A stretch of DNA of 64,000 nucleotides from Megaleporinus macrocephalus. Lineage: Eukaryota; Chordata; Actinopteri; Characiformes; Anostomidae. The DNA lies in the NCBI GenBank assembly GCA_021613375.1, contig CM038705.1:10191095-10255094 (forward strand), read 5' to 3'. Below the pieces are notes generated by a model. That model saw only the letters and a list, made by a program, of their open reading frames with translations. It did no database searches and was not told the origin of the DNA. Numbering within the stretch: the stretch's first letter is position 1; each line of letters starts with the position of its first letter. Made by a program: the position numbers and the translations under genes. Positions 1-12,248 of this stretch are shown piece after piece.

Positions 1-17
1 TCCCTCTACCCCCCGCC

Positions 18-760
18 CCCAACGAAACCTTTTCCATCCATTCACAGCATCTGCTGAGCTGTTCAGAGGACCAACATACTGGACATTCTCTGCTGAAACA
101 ACGATAAAGAACATTTCGCCGCTGTCCAGAGAAAAACATCTCAAAGTATCTCCATTTTTCATGATTTTTATTTTTCTGCATCATATGAACACGACAGCTT
201 CCGTTTACATCGTGTTGAAATTTCAGAATGAGTGGACCAATCGAGATGCTCCAAAATCATATGGGAAAAGTTTGGTTCCATTGACGTCCATGGACGTAGT
301 GTGTCTTGAGATACTGTGTGGATACTAAAACTCGCCTACTGAAATTGAACTAGTCTACCACTTGAACAGTACCTACTGACTCTATTCTAGTACGTACTGA
401 CTAGATTTTTTAGTATCCGCACAATCTTGGACACACTACGTCCATCATCTTACCAACGTCCTGTGACACAAGACGTCAGACCACCACTATAAAAGTCCTA
501 CTTTACTTTTAATGGAAGTCAATGGAACCAAAACTTTTCCCAAATGATTTTGGAGCGTCTCGAATGGTCCACTCGTTCTGAAACTTCTACACAATGCAGT
601 TTAAAAAATAAAATCGTGAAAAATGGAGATACTTTGAGATGTTTTTCTTTAGACAGCGATGAAATGTTTATTATCGTTGTTTCAACAGAGAATTTCCAGT
701 ATGTTAGTTCTCTGAACAGCTCAGCAGATGCTGTGAATGAATGGAAAGGGTGTCGTTGGG
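18..760. mobile_element. fold-back (long inverted repeat) element
   Basis: The left arm (about 18-290) and right arm (about 505-760) are imperfect reverse complements. For example, CACAGCATCTGCTGAGCTGT near 43 pairs with ACAGCTCAGCAGATGCTGTG near 717, and both inner ends carry the segment around GGTTCCATTGAC. The arms contain the same roughly 230-bp repeat family found near 5.9, 19.4, 42.7, 48.5 and 52.4 kb. A second inverted pair lies in the centre (about 286-325 and 410-447, around GACGTAGTGTGTC). No protein is encoded; the open frame at 544-777 is arm sequence. It is probably a non-autonomous DNA element or two head-to-head copies. Confidence 0.7.
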
Positions 761-1481
761 CATTTCGGTACAGTTAATATTGGAAAGCACCAAACAGCGC
801 CAACAGCGCAAGGTCCAGCTCGTCCAGCTAGTGCTCGAGAGACTCTATAACTGAATGAAAGGACAAGGTCCTGAGGAGGTTCAACTCTCGCCGTCTTCAG
901 CTTTTCTAATGGTGAGTCAGCGTGTCAGTTCATTTACATACGTGTTAACCTGCTTGACAGTTGGTTCAAATGAGAAACGCTGACTAGATGAACAACCGTC
1001 GCGTGCAAGCGGTACAGTCACCGCCGCATCACTCATGCAGAGGTGGTCAATGAGGAACACTGTCTCGCTCGCTGGATAGAGTGATACGATCGCCACGCGT
1101 AAAGGGCAAGGACGAAAAGCACAGCTGAACGCCCGTAACCTTTGATTCCTCAGTCGCACTACATTCAAAACCCTGTGAGATGGATATCACTGCATGGGTT
1201 CAGGAAGACTTCGACTCAGCAAGTAAACACTGTGCATCACATTTATACAAACAATTACCAACTCCACTGGATCTGTACTGTGAAAGAGTGGAAACTGAAC
1301 ACCGAGTCCAACTCAGAACCAAAGCACATCATTCTTAGGGGCCCCTCTAGGGCACTGGGTTCCTCTCCAGCCTAGCTTAAAACAAGCACAGACAATTACG
1401 AGGCAGCCGCCTCCAAATGTTTCGCTTTGCCTTCAACTCTTGACAATTCTCTCCAAGGTAACAAGCACTGGACTCGTAAAG
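761..1481. other. no gene seen
   Basis: Mixed-composition DNA. The short open frames here have no recognisable domain or splice context. I see nothing else in it. Confidence 0.5.
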
Positions 1482-1618
1482 GTTACACTTGTAACAGTGA
1501 TTTCAGTCACTTGTATCTGTTACACTTGTAACAGTGATTTCTGTCACTTGTATCTGTTACACTTATAACAGTGATTTCTGTCACTTGTATCTGTTACACT
1601 TGTAACAGTGATTTCTGT
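1482..1618. repeat. 37-bp minisatellite, about 3.6 copies
   Basis: The unit begins GTTACACTTGTAACAGTGAT and recurs at 37-bp spacing with one or two substitutions per copy. It abuts the next array, which has the same 37-bp period but a different sequence. Confidence 0.9.
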
Positions 1619-2957
1619 TAGTGTTACAGTTTACATGTACACAGGTAGGTGAAGGTAGTGTTAGACAGTTTATCTGTACACAGGTAGGTGAAGGTAGTGT
1701 TAGACAGTTTACCTGTACACAGGTAGGTGAAGGCAGTGTTACAGTTTACCTGTACACAGGTAGGTGAAGGTAGTGTTACAGTTTACATGTACACAGGTTG
1801 GTGAAGGTAGTGTTACAGTTTACATGTACACAGGTAGGTGAAGGTAGTGTTACAGTTTACCTGTACACAGGTAGATGAAGGTAGTGTTACAGTTTACATG
1901 TACACAGGTAGGTGAAGGTAGTGTTACAGTTTACCTGTACACAGGTAGATGAAGGTAGTGTTACAGTTTACATGTACACAGGTAGGTGAAGGTAGTGTTA
2001 CAGTTTACCTGTACACAGGTAGATGAAGGTAGTGTTACAGTTTACCTGTACACAGGTAGGTGAAGGTAGTGTTACAGTTTACATGTACACAGGTAGATGA
2101 AGGTAGTGTTACAGTTTACCTGTACACAGGTAGGTGAAGATAGTGTTACAGTTTACCTGTACACAGGTAGGTGAAGGTAGTGTTAGACAGTTTACCTGTA
2201 CACAGGTAGGTGAAGGTAGTGTTACAGTTTACCTGTACACAGGTAGATGAAGGTAGTGTTACAGTTTACATGTACACAGGTAGGTGAAGGTGGTGTTACA
2301 GTTTACCTGTACCAGGTGGGTGAAGGTAGTGTTACAGTTTACATGTACACAGGTAGGTGAAGGTAGTGTTACAGTTTACCTGTACCAGGTGGGTGAAGGT
2401 AGTGTTACAGTTTTCATGTACACAGGTAGGTGAAGGTAGTGTTACAGTTTACATGTACACAGGTAGATGAAGGTAGTGTTACAGTTTACATGTACACAGG
2501 TAGGTGAAGGTAGTGTTACAGTTTACCTGTACACAGGTAGATGAAGGTAGTGTTACAGTTTACATGTACACAGGTAGGTGAAGGTAGTGTTACAGTTTAC
2601 CTGTACACAGGTAGATGAAGGTAGTGTTACAGTTTACCTGTACACAGGTAGGTGAAGGTAGTGTTACAGTTTACCTGTACACAGGTAGATGAAGGTAGTG
2701 TTACAGTTTACATGTACACAGGTAGGTGAAGGTAGTGTTACAGTTTACCTGTAAACAGTTAGGTGAAGGTAGTGTTACAGTTTATCTGTACCAGGTGGGT
2801 GAAGGTAGTGTTACAGTTTATATGTACACAGGTAGGTGAAGGTAGTGTTACAGTTTACATGTACACAGGTAGGTGAAGGTAGTGTTACAGTTTACCTGTA
2901 CCAGGTGGGTGAAGGTAGTGTTACAGTTTACCTGTACACAGGTGGGTGAAGGTAGTA
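1619..2957. repeat. 37-bp minisatellite, about 36 copies
   Basis: The unit begins GTGTTACAGTTTACCTGTAC and ends in GGTAGGTGAAGGTA. Variant positions (CCTG or CATG, AGGTAGG or AGGTAGA, a shortened ACCAGGTGGG form) alternate along the array, indicating unequal exchange or slippage of small groups of units. Non-coding. Confidence 0.95.
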
Positions 2958-4050
2958 ATAGGGGTCTTACCCTAGAACTTGTATTGGTATAGTGTAATGT
3001 GGTTAGCCAGGTGAGCAATCAAACCCCAGTGTACAGCAGAGAGGGCAGCAGTGTAATCCAATATACACTATACCAACAACTACTGGACGAAATGTTCTGT
3101 AGCCATTCTCAAATTAAACACACAAAAACATCCACATGACTTGCACAATTTAAATAAATTTCATAATTTTATTTAATATCTTGGCTGTTTGTAAGATTTG
3201 ATTCCCTGTTTATTGTTATATCACAATGCTCTGTTCTATAGAGCAAACGTAGAGACTTTATAAAATGAACAGGAGGCTGAAATGCTCTGCCCCTGGCTGT
3301 GAACTGTGTAGATGAAAACGATGGCTTTGATGCAATGTTAATGCAACTACTCCGCTAGGGCAACATTTGGCTGCTTATGAAATGTGTAAATGAAAGCAGC
3401 TACCCGGCACGAGGGTCTGGGCGAACTGTAAATTAAAACAATAGCTTACATTACATTTGATTTGATTTGAAACACCCTGGCTGTTTGGTAAGTGTGTAAA
3501 TGAGCACACTGCCTTCGTGCTCTATTTAATTTATTCTTTAATGACGTACGGTTACTGATTCAATTCTGGAACAGTTAGAGGTAAAACTCGAAAGTGTCTG
3601 CTTGAAAACGTAGTGCATGTGCACGTGTGCATATGAGCAGGTCGGGACCACCTCTGCCTCATTTTAAAGACCCCGTGTAGGTCTAGTCGCTCTGTTCTCA
3701 AGTGTTAGTGCTTTCATTGCTGGTTTTAATCCACACTCATACAGTCAGATACTAAAGATAGTGTTCAGACTTAATACGTTTCCAAGTCTCTCCAAGAACG
3801 CAGGAGCACAGGACCCCCGCCGCTGCTGGACCTGCTTCCTCATTTCTGAGAATGTGATCAGATTAAATGGACTATGTTGTGGTGGTGGTCTGGTGAGGGT
3901 CCGAGTCACTCACGCAGGCCCAGAGACAGAGCAGTGAGGCTGCAGCACCGAGCTCTCTCACACACTGTAAACAAAACATCTCAGTTCCTTTCAGTCTCAG
4001 TCTCTACACCGACATCTCACTCTCCATCGGGTAACTCACTCCGAGGACTC
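2958..4050. other. no gene seen
   Basis: Mixed-composition DNA between two arrays. The open frame from about 3874 runs into the CT array and has a SHSLSHS composition caused by that array. No exon or RNA gene is recognisable. Confidence 0.5.
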
Positions 4051-4960
4051 TTTCTCACACTCACTCACTCAGTCACTCTTTCTCTCACACTCACTCATTC
4101 ACTCTCTCACTCTTTCACTCACACTCTCTTAGTCACTCAGTCAGTTACTCTCTCTCACAGTCACTCAGTCACTCTCTCTCTCACAGCCACTCTCTCTCTC
4201 TCTCACACACACTCAGTCACACTCTCTCACACACTCTGTCACTCAGTCACTCTCTCACACTCTCAGACTCTCTCAGTCACTCTTTCTGTCACACTCACTC
4301 AGTCAGTCACTCTTTCTGACACTCTCTTAGTCACTCAGTCACTCTCTCACTCACTCAGTCAGACTCTCTCTCACACTCTCACAGTCACTCTCTCACACTG
4401 TCACTCAGTCACTCTCTCTCTCTCACTCTCTCAGTCACTCTTTCTGTCACACTCGCTCAGTCACTCTTTCTGACACTCTCTTAGTCACTCAGTCACTCTC
4501 TCACACTCATTCAGTCACTCTCTCTCACACTCTCAGACTCTCTCCGTCACTCAGTCACTCTCTCTCACACTCTCAGACTCTCTCAGTCACTCTTTCTGTC
4601 ACACTCGCTCAGTCACTCTTTCTGACACTCTCTTAGTCACTCAGTCACTCTCTCTCACTCACTCAGTCACACTCTCTCTCACACTCTCACAGTCACTCTC
4701 TCACACTGTCACTCAGTCACTCTCACACTCTCAGACTCTCTCAGTCACTCTTTCTGTCACACTCGCTCAGTCACTCTCTCACACTCATTCAGTCACTTTC
4801 TCTTTCACACTCTCAGTTACTCTCTCTCTCACACTCTGTTATTCAGGCACTCTTTCTCACTCTCTCAGTTACTCTCTCTCACACACTCACTCTCTCTCTC
4901 ACACACACTCACTCTCTCTCTCACACGCACTCACTCTCTCTCACACTCTCTGTCACTCTC
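4051..4960. repeat. CT-rich degenerate satellite (CACTCTCTCAGT-like)
   Basis: About 0.9 kb built from CACTCTCTCA, CAGTCACTCT and TTTCTGTCACACTC modules in irregular order, with a longer repeated block (compare about 4430-4520 with 4590-4660). The plus strand is almost purine-free except for A and G in CACAC and CAGTCAC. Long Ser/Leu/His open frames here are artefacts. Confidence 0.9.
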
Positions 4961-5840
4961 CCAATTCTAAACTGTGCTATAATAAAAAAGTCAGGTGTAA
5001 AGGAAACAGTAGACACGGCCCAAAGTTGTTGCATTTATATTAACCCTTTGATGCTCGAGCTAAGTAAGCCCCTTCTAATGCACAACGTAGTTAAATACAT
5101 AAATACATTTTATTTATATACACATTCTAAACCAATGATCTTTACAAAGTCAAAGACTCACACCCTCTGTTCACTACTTCAACACATAACACAGACACAG
5201 TAGCACAATCCTCCATACACAGCTCGACAATTTAACACCTGCTGAATACTAACTTATAAAACTGTGTTTTTAACTGAGGCTTAAAAACAGTCACAGACTG
5301 GGCGTGTCTGATGTCGCCTGGGAGACTATTCCAAAGTTAAACTTGACCCGTATTTATTTCCTGTGTTATTGTAGGTATTGTTGAGTATCTCTTCACTAAA
5401 ATCAGTTTATTTCATTATTTAATGATCCAATTGTTCATTAAAAATCTTGTTTTTAATCTTAAATCTTTATTTTAATTATTATATATTTACTTCATGAACA
5501 AAAATCGTGTTTATAAATATGTTCCTGACTGCAAATGTTTACAAATGTCAACAGTTCCTATCAAACTCCATAGTGAACATTCTGGATCATTCTGACCCAT
5601 GTTGTGTTTTTATTTAAAAAGTAAGAAATAAAACTGAAATCAGGATTTGTGATGATAAAAAACAAGCACATTGAAGAATTCATGAAAGCCTAAATGATGA
5701 AGAAGATTTTATTTGCATAGATATTAGTCGGGTCACTTCTGAGCTAGGTCCCAGGGTTAAAGTCACATGTGCAAATGATTGCAATCCTTATGCAGGCACA
5801 TTGCTTCCAACTTGTTAAACCCAGTGAATAAACAAGTACC
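4961..5840. other. AT-rich DNA, no gene seen
   Basis: Mostly AT-rich. The stretch near 5290-5345 (GGGAGACTATTCCAAAGTT) resembles sequence I associate with fish LINE/SINE-derived 3' regions, but I cannot classify it. No splice-flanked coding sequence is visible. Confidence 0.35.
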
Positions 5841-5844
5841 GTGG

Positions 5845-6095
5845 ACTAGGATATGGTCGCTGTCCAATGAAAAAGAAGTATCTCCAAAATTGCAACTTTA
5901 CAGGAGAGACAAAAAACATACTTTACTTTCAATGTAAGTCAATGGAACCAGAATTTTTTCCAAGCTATTTTGGAGCACCACTATTGGTCCATTCATCATG
6001 AAATTCTCTCACAATATAAAGGGCCGTTGGCGTGTTTAAATATTATAGAATACTTAAAATCGACAAAAATGGAGACGATATGCAGAAAAATGCCA
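5845..6095 (+). repeat. interspersed repeat, fold-back family, single arm
   Basis: A copy of the roughly 230-bp family. It contains in order GCAACTTTACAGGAGAGAC, AAGTCAATGGAACCAGAA, TTGGTCCATTCATCATGAAA and a closing ATGGAGA segment. Near-identical copies lie at 42598-42800 and 48415-48640. No coding potential. Confidence 0.85.
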
Positions 6096-6574
6096 TATTT
6101 AAGTGGACGTGTTAACTTTCCTTCACTTAGAAAATTAACACACTGTGTTGCTTGTCTGGGGGCGTTCACACTTTGCATACGACCGTATCAAAAAACTACA
6201 TTTAAATTAACCTGTAAACGTATAAGAGAAGTGAGTTTTTGTTTGTGACAAATAAAAGAAAAAACATAGTTCTGGCAACAAAGCACTTGAGAATTTGATA
6301 TGCGGGGAAACACTTGAGGTTTTCGTGCACTCACGCGCGATAACAGTATCACATCGGTGCCTGTGATTCACTCTCTGCACCTCTTCCTGCGTTATTTCCC
6401 GTCTCCCTCACTTCTCCTGGTGTTACCTGTTTATTTTAGGAAAGAGGGATGTGCCGAGAGTGTGAATGAAGCAGGGATCTCCTGAGGAACGCACACACAC
6501 TGAAGTTGGTATTCCTCACTTTGTAGGCTAATTCCAGTGTTTTCTGTATCATTGTAGACCGTCAGTCAAAAGAT

Positions 6575-7206
6575 TGGACACACCAAGCTGAGCATCCATC
6601 CATCCATCGATCCATCTAACCACTACACCACCGTACTAACCACTACACCACCATACTAACCACTACACCACCATACTAACCACTACACCACCATACTAAC
6701 CACTACACCATCATACTAACCACTACACCACCATACTAACCACTACACCACCATACTAACCACTACACCACCATACTAACCATTACACCACCATACTAAC
6801 CACTACACCACCGTACTAACCACTACACCACCGTACTAACCACTACACCACCATACTAACCACTACACCACCGTACTAACCACTACACCACCATACTAAC
6901 CACTACACCACCGTACTAACCACTACACCACCATACTAACCACTACACCACCGTACTAACCACTACACCACCGTACTAACCACTACACCACCATACTTAC
7001 CATTACACCACCAAACTAACCACTACACCACCGTACTAACCACTACACCACCATACTAACCACTACACCACCGTACTAACCACTACACCACCGTACTAAC
7101 CACTACACCACCGTACTAACCACTACACCACCGTACTAACCACTACACCACCATACTAACTACTACACCACCGTACTAACCACTACACCACCATACTAAC
7201 CACTAG
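6575..7206. repeat. 20-bp minisatellite, about 29 copies (A-box family)
   Basis: The unit is CACTACACCACCATACTAAC with C/T and A/G variants. A short CATCCATC run at about 6595-6616 precedes it, matching in reverse complement the GGATGG tail of the interspersed element at 56.9 kb. On the minus strand most units contain TGGTGTAGTGG, which fits the Pol III A-box consensus TRGYNNARNNG. The same unit forms arrays at 49914-50448 (opposite orientation) and 57222-58768. Confidence 0.95.
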
Positions 7207-7280
7207 TCTGAACTCGACGTGTTTAAAGTCAAAAGCCAACTAAATTCTGTCTGAATCCCACTTGCACCTCATCATCAACC

Positions 7281-7457
7281 TGACTCGTACAATATCATCA
7301 ACCTAAGCCCAATTAAATTCAGTCTAGATCTGACTCGTACAATATCATCAACCTAAGCCCAATTAAATTCAGTCTAGATCTGACTCGTACAATATCATCA
7401 ACCTAAGCCCAATTAAATTCAGTCTAGATCTGACTCGTACAATATCATCAACCTAAG
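7281..7457. repeat. 50-bp tandem repeat, 3.5 copies
   Basis: The unit starting TGACTCGTACAATATCATCA recurs exactly every 50 bp (7281, 7331, 7381, 7431). The complete copies look identical, indicating recent duplication. Confidence 0.9.
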
Positions 7458-8729
7458 ACCACAAAATTGCGTTTGAGCCAGCCCCATCTCCACATTTTAA
7501 GTCCAAGCCACGCCTGAGCCTAACAAAATTCTGCCTGAATCTGACCTGAACATAATCCGCCAGTTTGGAGTCCTAGCCTGACCTGAGCCCGGCAAAGCAG
7601 TGTGTAATCTCAACCCAGCCTAAACCACATCATCACATTTTCAGTACATGTTCCACCCAAACCCAGCAAAATCCCCTGTTGACCTGAGCCTGGCAAAACC
7701 CCAACCCGACACAAGCCACATCGTCATGATGTAAGAAAGAATCTCGACCAATCTGGCAACGCTGTCTAGTTTCCTGAGACTGTTTGAATGTTGCACTGTA
7801 ATTTGTGGGTGCTCAAACTTTTGCATACGAATGAAGGTATCAGGTAAATATCAACAGAAAACATTGGCACTGATATTCAGTCATTGAATCATCATCATCT
7901 AAACTGCTTATCCCACCCTGGGTGGTCTCAGGGGTGGTGCTGGAAGGGCCTGGACAAAGAAAAATAAAAATAGCATCTGGACTCTTGTGTCCACAACCTT
8001 CCTCTCTACATTTCACTAAATAACAACAACAACAACAAGGAAAGACACTGAGGGTTAATCTAATGCGGGGCATTCATGTGCAAATTTGAATGAAAGAAAA
8101 TTCAATGCATCACGTTTTTCTTCAGTGCGGAACAGAATGACCCCGCACTCGGACCACCCTCACATCCAATATGGAAGCAAGAGAGCGAGTGCGCAGGAGA
8201 GAGAGAGAGGTAAGGATATTCTTACAGACATTAAGCAGTCTCAACAGGAGTTTCCTGTCTCCTTCCCCTCAAAAGCAGCTGACACACACACACACACACA
8301 TACACACATGGGCGCACACTCGCTCGGCTCCAGAAGAATAAAAGCGCTCGTCAGGAGCTGGAGTGTGTGTAGGAGGGCGAGTTTGTGGGTGGGTGGACGA
8401 TTACCAATAATCAATACATGAGGTCACTCAGAGAGCCATGGCCGAGACAAGTGTGAAAGAAGACCCTCACCATTTTCCTCTAATAGCCATCACTCTCTCC
8501 CCGCCTCTCTCTCTCAGAGGGGAAGCTGCCATTTCATCACCGGTTGCACGATATATCGAAAGTGCTTATTCAATACTGAAACAAAGCAATTCAGTACTCA
8601 GGTGTTAGAATCAGGGGTGGATGATATGGCAACAGATATCACATCAGATACTAATTCAGATAGAAACAGCCATCACAGACTAAGAGTGAGGTTAGTGCTC
8701 TCACAGTCATTACATAATACGCTTAATAC
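7458..8729. other. no gene seen; short repeat fragments
   Basis: Contains a fragment around 7890-7975 (TAAACTGCTTATCCCACCCT) resembling the 3' part of common fish interspersed elements, a short GA run near 8200 and a short CA run near 8283. The 111-codon frame at 8086-8421 spans both simple repeats and is unlikely to be a gene. Confidence 0.45.
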
Positions 8730-9103
8730 TAGGGGTGTAAGAAAATATCAAAATATTGAATGTTGGGATACTATATCGATTCTTAAAAACACAGTATCGA
8801 TACACAGATTCCTGGCAGACAGTGAATCAGTGTGTGTTGTGTTTAAACATCTGACCACTAGATGGTAGTATTGTGATTCATTTTCAGCTCCACTCCAACA
8901 TTAACAAGCAGCACAAGGGCGCAACGCTATTGTTAGCATTGACACCTGTTTATATAGTGGTGTGTTTTAATGGTAGGATTTGAGAAATCACAATATATCA
9001 CTTTGCTTGCAGTGTCACAATATATCACGATACATTGAATCGTGACTGCTGTATCACAATATCATGTATTGTATCGCCAGGTTCTTGCCAATACACAGCC
9101 CTA
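8730..9103 (+). mobile_element. non-autonomous hAT-like element, copy 1
   Basis: Starts TAGGGGTG and ends CAGCCCTA (imperfect terminal inverted repeats) and is flanked by a perfect 8-bp duplication, CTTAATAC, at 8722-8729 and 9104-9111. An 8-bp duplication with TAGGG-type ends is typical of hAT transposons. It shares most of its length with 13465-13858, including the interior ACCACTAGATGG and TCAGCTCCACTCCAACAT. No transposase frame remains. Its right duplication is also the first unit of the 15-bp array. Confidence 0.85.
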
Positions 9104-10297
9104 CTTAATACTGCATTACTTAATACTGCATTACTTAATACTGCATTACTTAATATTGCATTACTTAATATTGCATTACATAATACTGCATTACTTAATA
9201 CTGCATTACTTAATACTGCATTACTTAATATTGCATTACTCAATACTGCATTACTTAATACTGCATTACTTAATACTGCATGACTTAATACTGCATTACT
9301 CAATACTGCATTACTCAATACTGCATTACTTAATATTGCATTACATAATACTGCATTACTTAATACTGCATTACTTAATATTGCATTACTCAATACTGCA
9401 TTACTTAATACTGCATTACTTAATACTGCATGACTTAATACTGCATTACTCAATACTGCATTACTCAATACTGCATTACTCAATACTGCATTACTTAATA
9501 CTGCATTACTTAATATTGCATTATTTAATGCTGCTTTACTTAATACTGCATTACTTAATACTGCATTACTCAATACTGCATTACTTAATATTGCATTACT
9601 TAATACTGCATTACTTAATATTGCATTACTTAATACTGCATGACTTAATATTGCATTACTTAATACTGCATGACTTAATACTGCATTACTTAATACTGCA
9701 TTACTTAATATTGCATTACTTAATACTGCATTACTTAATACTGCATTACTTAATATTGCATGACTTAATACTGCATTACTTAATATTGCATTACTTAATA
9801 CTGCATTACTTAATATTACATTACTTAATATTGCATTACTTAATACTGCATTACTTAATACTGCATTACTTAATACTGCATTACTTAATACTGCATTACT
9901 TAATATTGCATTACTTAATACTGCATCACTTAATATTGCATTACTTAATACTGCATCACTTAATACTGCATCACTTAATACTGCATTACTCAATATTGCA
10001 TTACTTAATATTACATTACTTAATATTGCATTACTTAATACTGCATTACTTAATATTACATTACTTAATATTGCATTACTTAATACTGCATTACTTAATA
10101 TTGCATTACTTAATATTGCATTACTTAATACTGCATTACTTAATACTGCATTTCTTAATACTGCATTACTTAATACTGCATTACTTAATACTGCATTTCT
10201 TAATACTGCATTACTTAATACTGCATTACTCATTACTCAATACTGCATTACTCAATACTGCATTACTTAATACTGCATTACTTAAGACTGCATTAAC
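9104..10297. repeat. 15-bp minisatellite, about 79 copies
   Basis: The unit is TTAATACTGCATTAC with frequent C/T change at one site (ACTGCA or ATTGCA) and a few CTCAATAC variants. Because 15 is a multiple of 3 and several frames of the unit lack stops, open frames of 400 or more codons appear on both strands (SNAVL on minus, LILHY on plus). These are artefacts. Confidence 0.95.
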
Positions 10298-11059
10298 CTT
10301 TTCACATTGGTGTATATATGTTACGAGACTGAGGTGCACACATGTTTTGTGTATGTGTGTATTTAACAGCTCCTCTGCCTGCTGCAGGTGTTCCTCCAAG
10401 ACTACCTGAAGAGAGGCGGGACTTTAGACATATAAGCAAGCACGTAGACACAGACGGCAGCACGCACGGCAATCAGAGGAATCATAACGCCAAGACAAGA
10501 CGCACACGGCACCCTGTAGGAATGCTGAAAAGGGCGTAAGAACTGAGCTGAACTGAACTGAACTATACCGAACTGGACCTGAACTGAACTGCTCTGATGG
10601 ACAAAAGCTTATATGAATTTGTTACGTGATTGGGTCTGTTTCTTAGGTATGTTTACACAGTGGCAGCAGAGTGGACTGGTAAGGAAATGTGACTATACAT
10701 AGTAAAGTAGGTTTTGGTTTGTACAGAAACATTAGGTACGGGATGGGATGCTTTTTAATATACTGCAAATGCACTGAACATTCAGTAAAATAAATTCAGC
10801 ATATAAGCAGTAGCTGTGTATTAAAAGTGTGTTTTCTGTAGAGGATGTGTTCACTTATTTACACTTTAAAACACAGAACTTGACGAGGAGTGCCCAGAGG
10901 TGGGCAAACTGAAGGTATTTTGTGGTTATGATGATGATATGGTTATATGGTTACCATGTTTTATTACAAAGAGAGCCTAATTAGCCCTGTTTAATTGTAG
11001 TGCCGACAGTAAAACAGAATAAAAGCCATTGTAGCTGTACTATCATTACACTATTTTTA
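10298..11059. other. no gene seen
   Basis: Low-copy-looking DNA apart from a short GAACT-type run at about 10545-10590. No splice-bounded frame or RNA gene is recognised. Confidence 0.45.
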
Positions 11060-11565
11060 TACACTACAGTGCAAAAGTCCTAAGCTCATTGATTAGAAAT
11101 CTTAGCATTAAGTGTATTTTTACCAGTAAGAACACCAGATAGCATAAGAACAGATGTAAATAAGCTTAAACACAAAACAAAGTAAAATGAAAGAAGTAGA
11201 TCTATATATTAATATTCATATATCTATATACTGAGTTCCAGATTTCTCCTGGACGCCCCAGACATTGTATGAATGTATTCAGTTGCTTCAGCAGCAATCT
11301 TGATTTAGCTTAATGAAGTACTGAACAGTCAAAGCAGGTATTAGATGAGAACTGAAAATAATACTGGGTTGTTTCCACAAGGAGAATCTTTAAAAGGCTT
11401 AAATAAACACACTGATATAAAAGCACTATTTACTGTATTAATACTGTTTAATATTTAATAAATAAAGTACTTTGTTGAGTAAATAAAAGCTTCCTGTTTG
11501 GAAAAAATAGCTTTTTTAAATATAATAATGTCCCCAAGAGCCTCAAACTTTTACACAGTTCTGTA
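11060..11565 (+). mobile_element. Tc1/mariner-type MITE, copy 1
   Basis: The ends are TACACTACAGTGCAAAAGT and, in reverse complement, TACAGAACTGTGTAAAAGT, the terminal pattern of Tc1/mariner-derived non-autonomous elements, which insert at TA. The interior contains CTCCTGGACGCCCCAGACAT and ATAATGTCCCCAA. Related copies lie at 49060-49590 (inverted) and 51560-52092 (same orientation). No transposase. Confidence 0.75.
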
Positions 11566-11742
11566 TGCGGCCCTACAGTTGCTTTTTGGCCTTTTTCAAC
11601 TTCAAATCTCAAAATTAAAAACTCAACAAGGTGATGCGTATCGTTGAATATAAAAATCTCTTGAAAAGTATCGTGATATATTAGTTCTGCCATATCGTCC
11701 AGCCCTACTTTACCTCCGCTGTACTTAAGTCATTGTATATGT

Positions 11743-12248
11743 TAGGGATGCACCGATTCCAATACCGATACCAGCTTTTCAGGTATCTGCCAATACCAAG
11801 TACCGATCCTGATACCAACTCTGACTTAAATGCTCGATATATGGCTATAAATCCTGATATTTAAAGGGTTTTACTTTTTATATGTTGTATTTTGTGCTAG
11901 CTTGCTTCTTTGTGCTTGCTTGGATGAAGTTGCTGTGTTCTTTGAAGTGGTTTCGCTTTAAATGCTTAATTTAATTTGAAGTATTGAAGTCTTTGCTGGT
12001 CGTGCCAACCCTTGAAATGATGGCGTTACAAATTTTGCAATAGCATTTTTGCTGCTGCCCGTCTCAACTGAGAAATACTCCCAGACCCGTGAACATGCTG
12101 TTGGCTTCAATCAAGCGCCATATAGTGGTGCGCATGCGCGTCAATAAGCTTCATGGTATCGGCGCTCTCTATTGCCGATATCGTTACTGTGTGTAAGTGC
12201 CAGTATCAGCGCCGATACCAATACAGTATCGGTATCGGTGCAACACTA
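11743..12248. mobile_element. non-autonomous hAT-like element with intact 8-bp duplication
   Basis: Starts TAGGGATGCACCGAT and ends ATCGGTGCAACACTA, giving a 15-bp terminal inverted repeat with two mismatches. The flanks are a perfect 8-bp duplication, GTATATGT, at 11735-11742 and 12249-12256. Sub-terminal repeats of CCGATACC/GGTATCGG lie at both ends, possible transposase-binding repeats. No open frame for a transposase. Confidence 0.88.

Noticed and set aside
3874..4473. 199-codon Ser/His/Thr/Leu-rich frame
   Set aside because: It runs through the CT-rich satellite; the composition follows the repeat and there is no domain.
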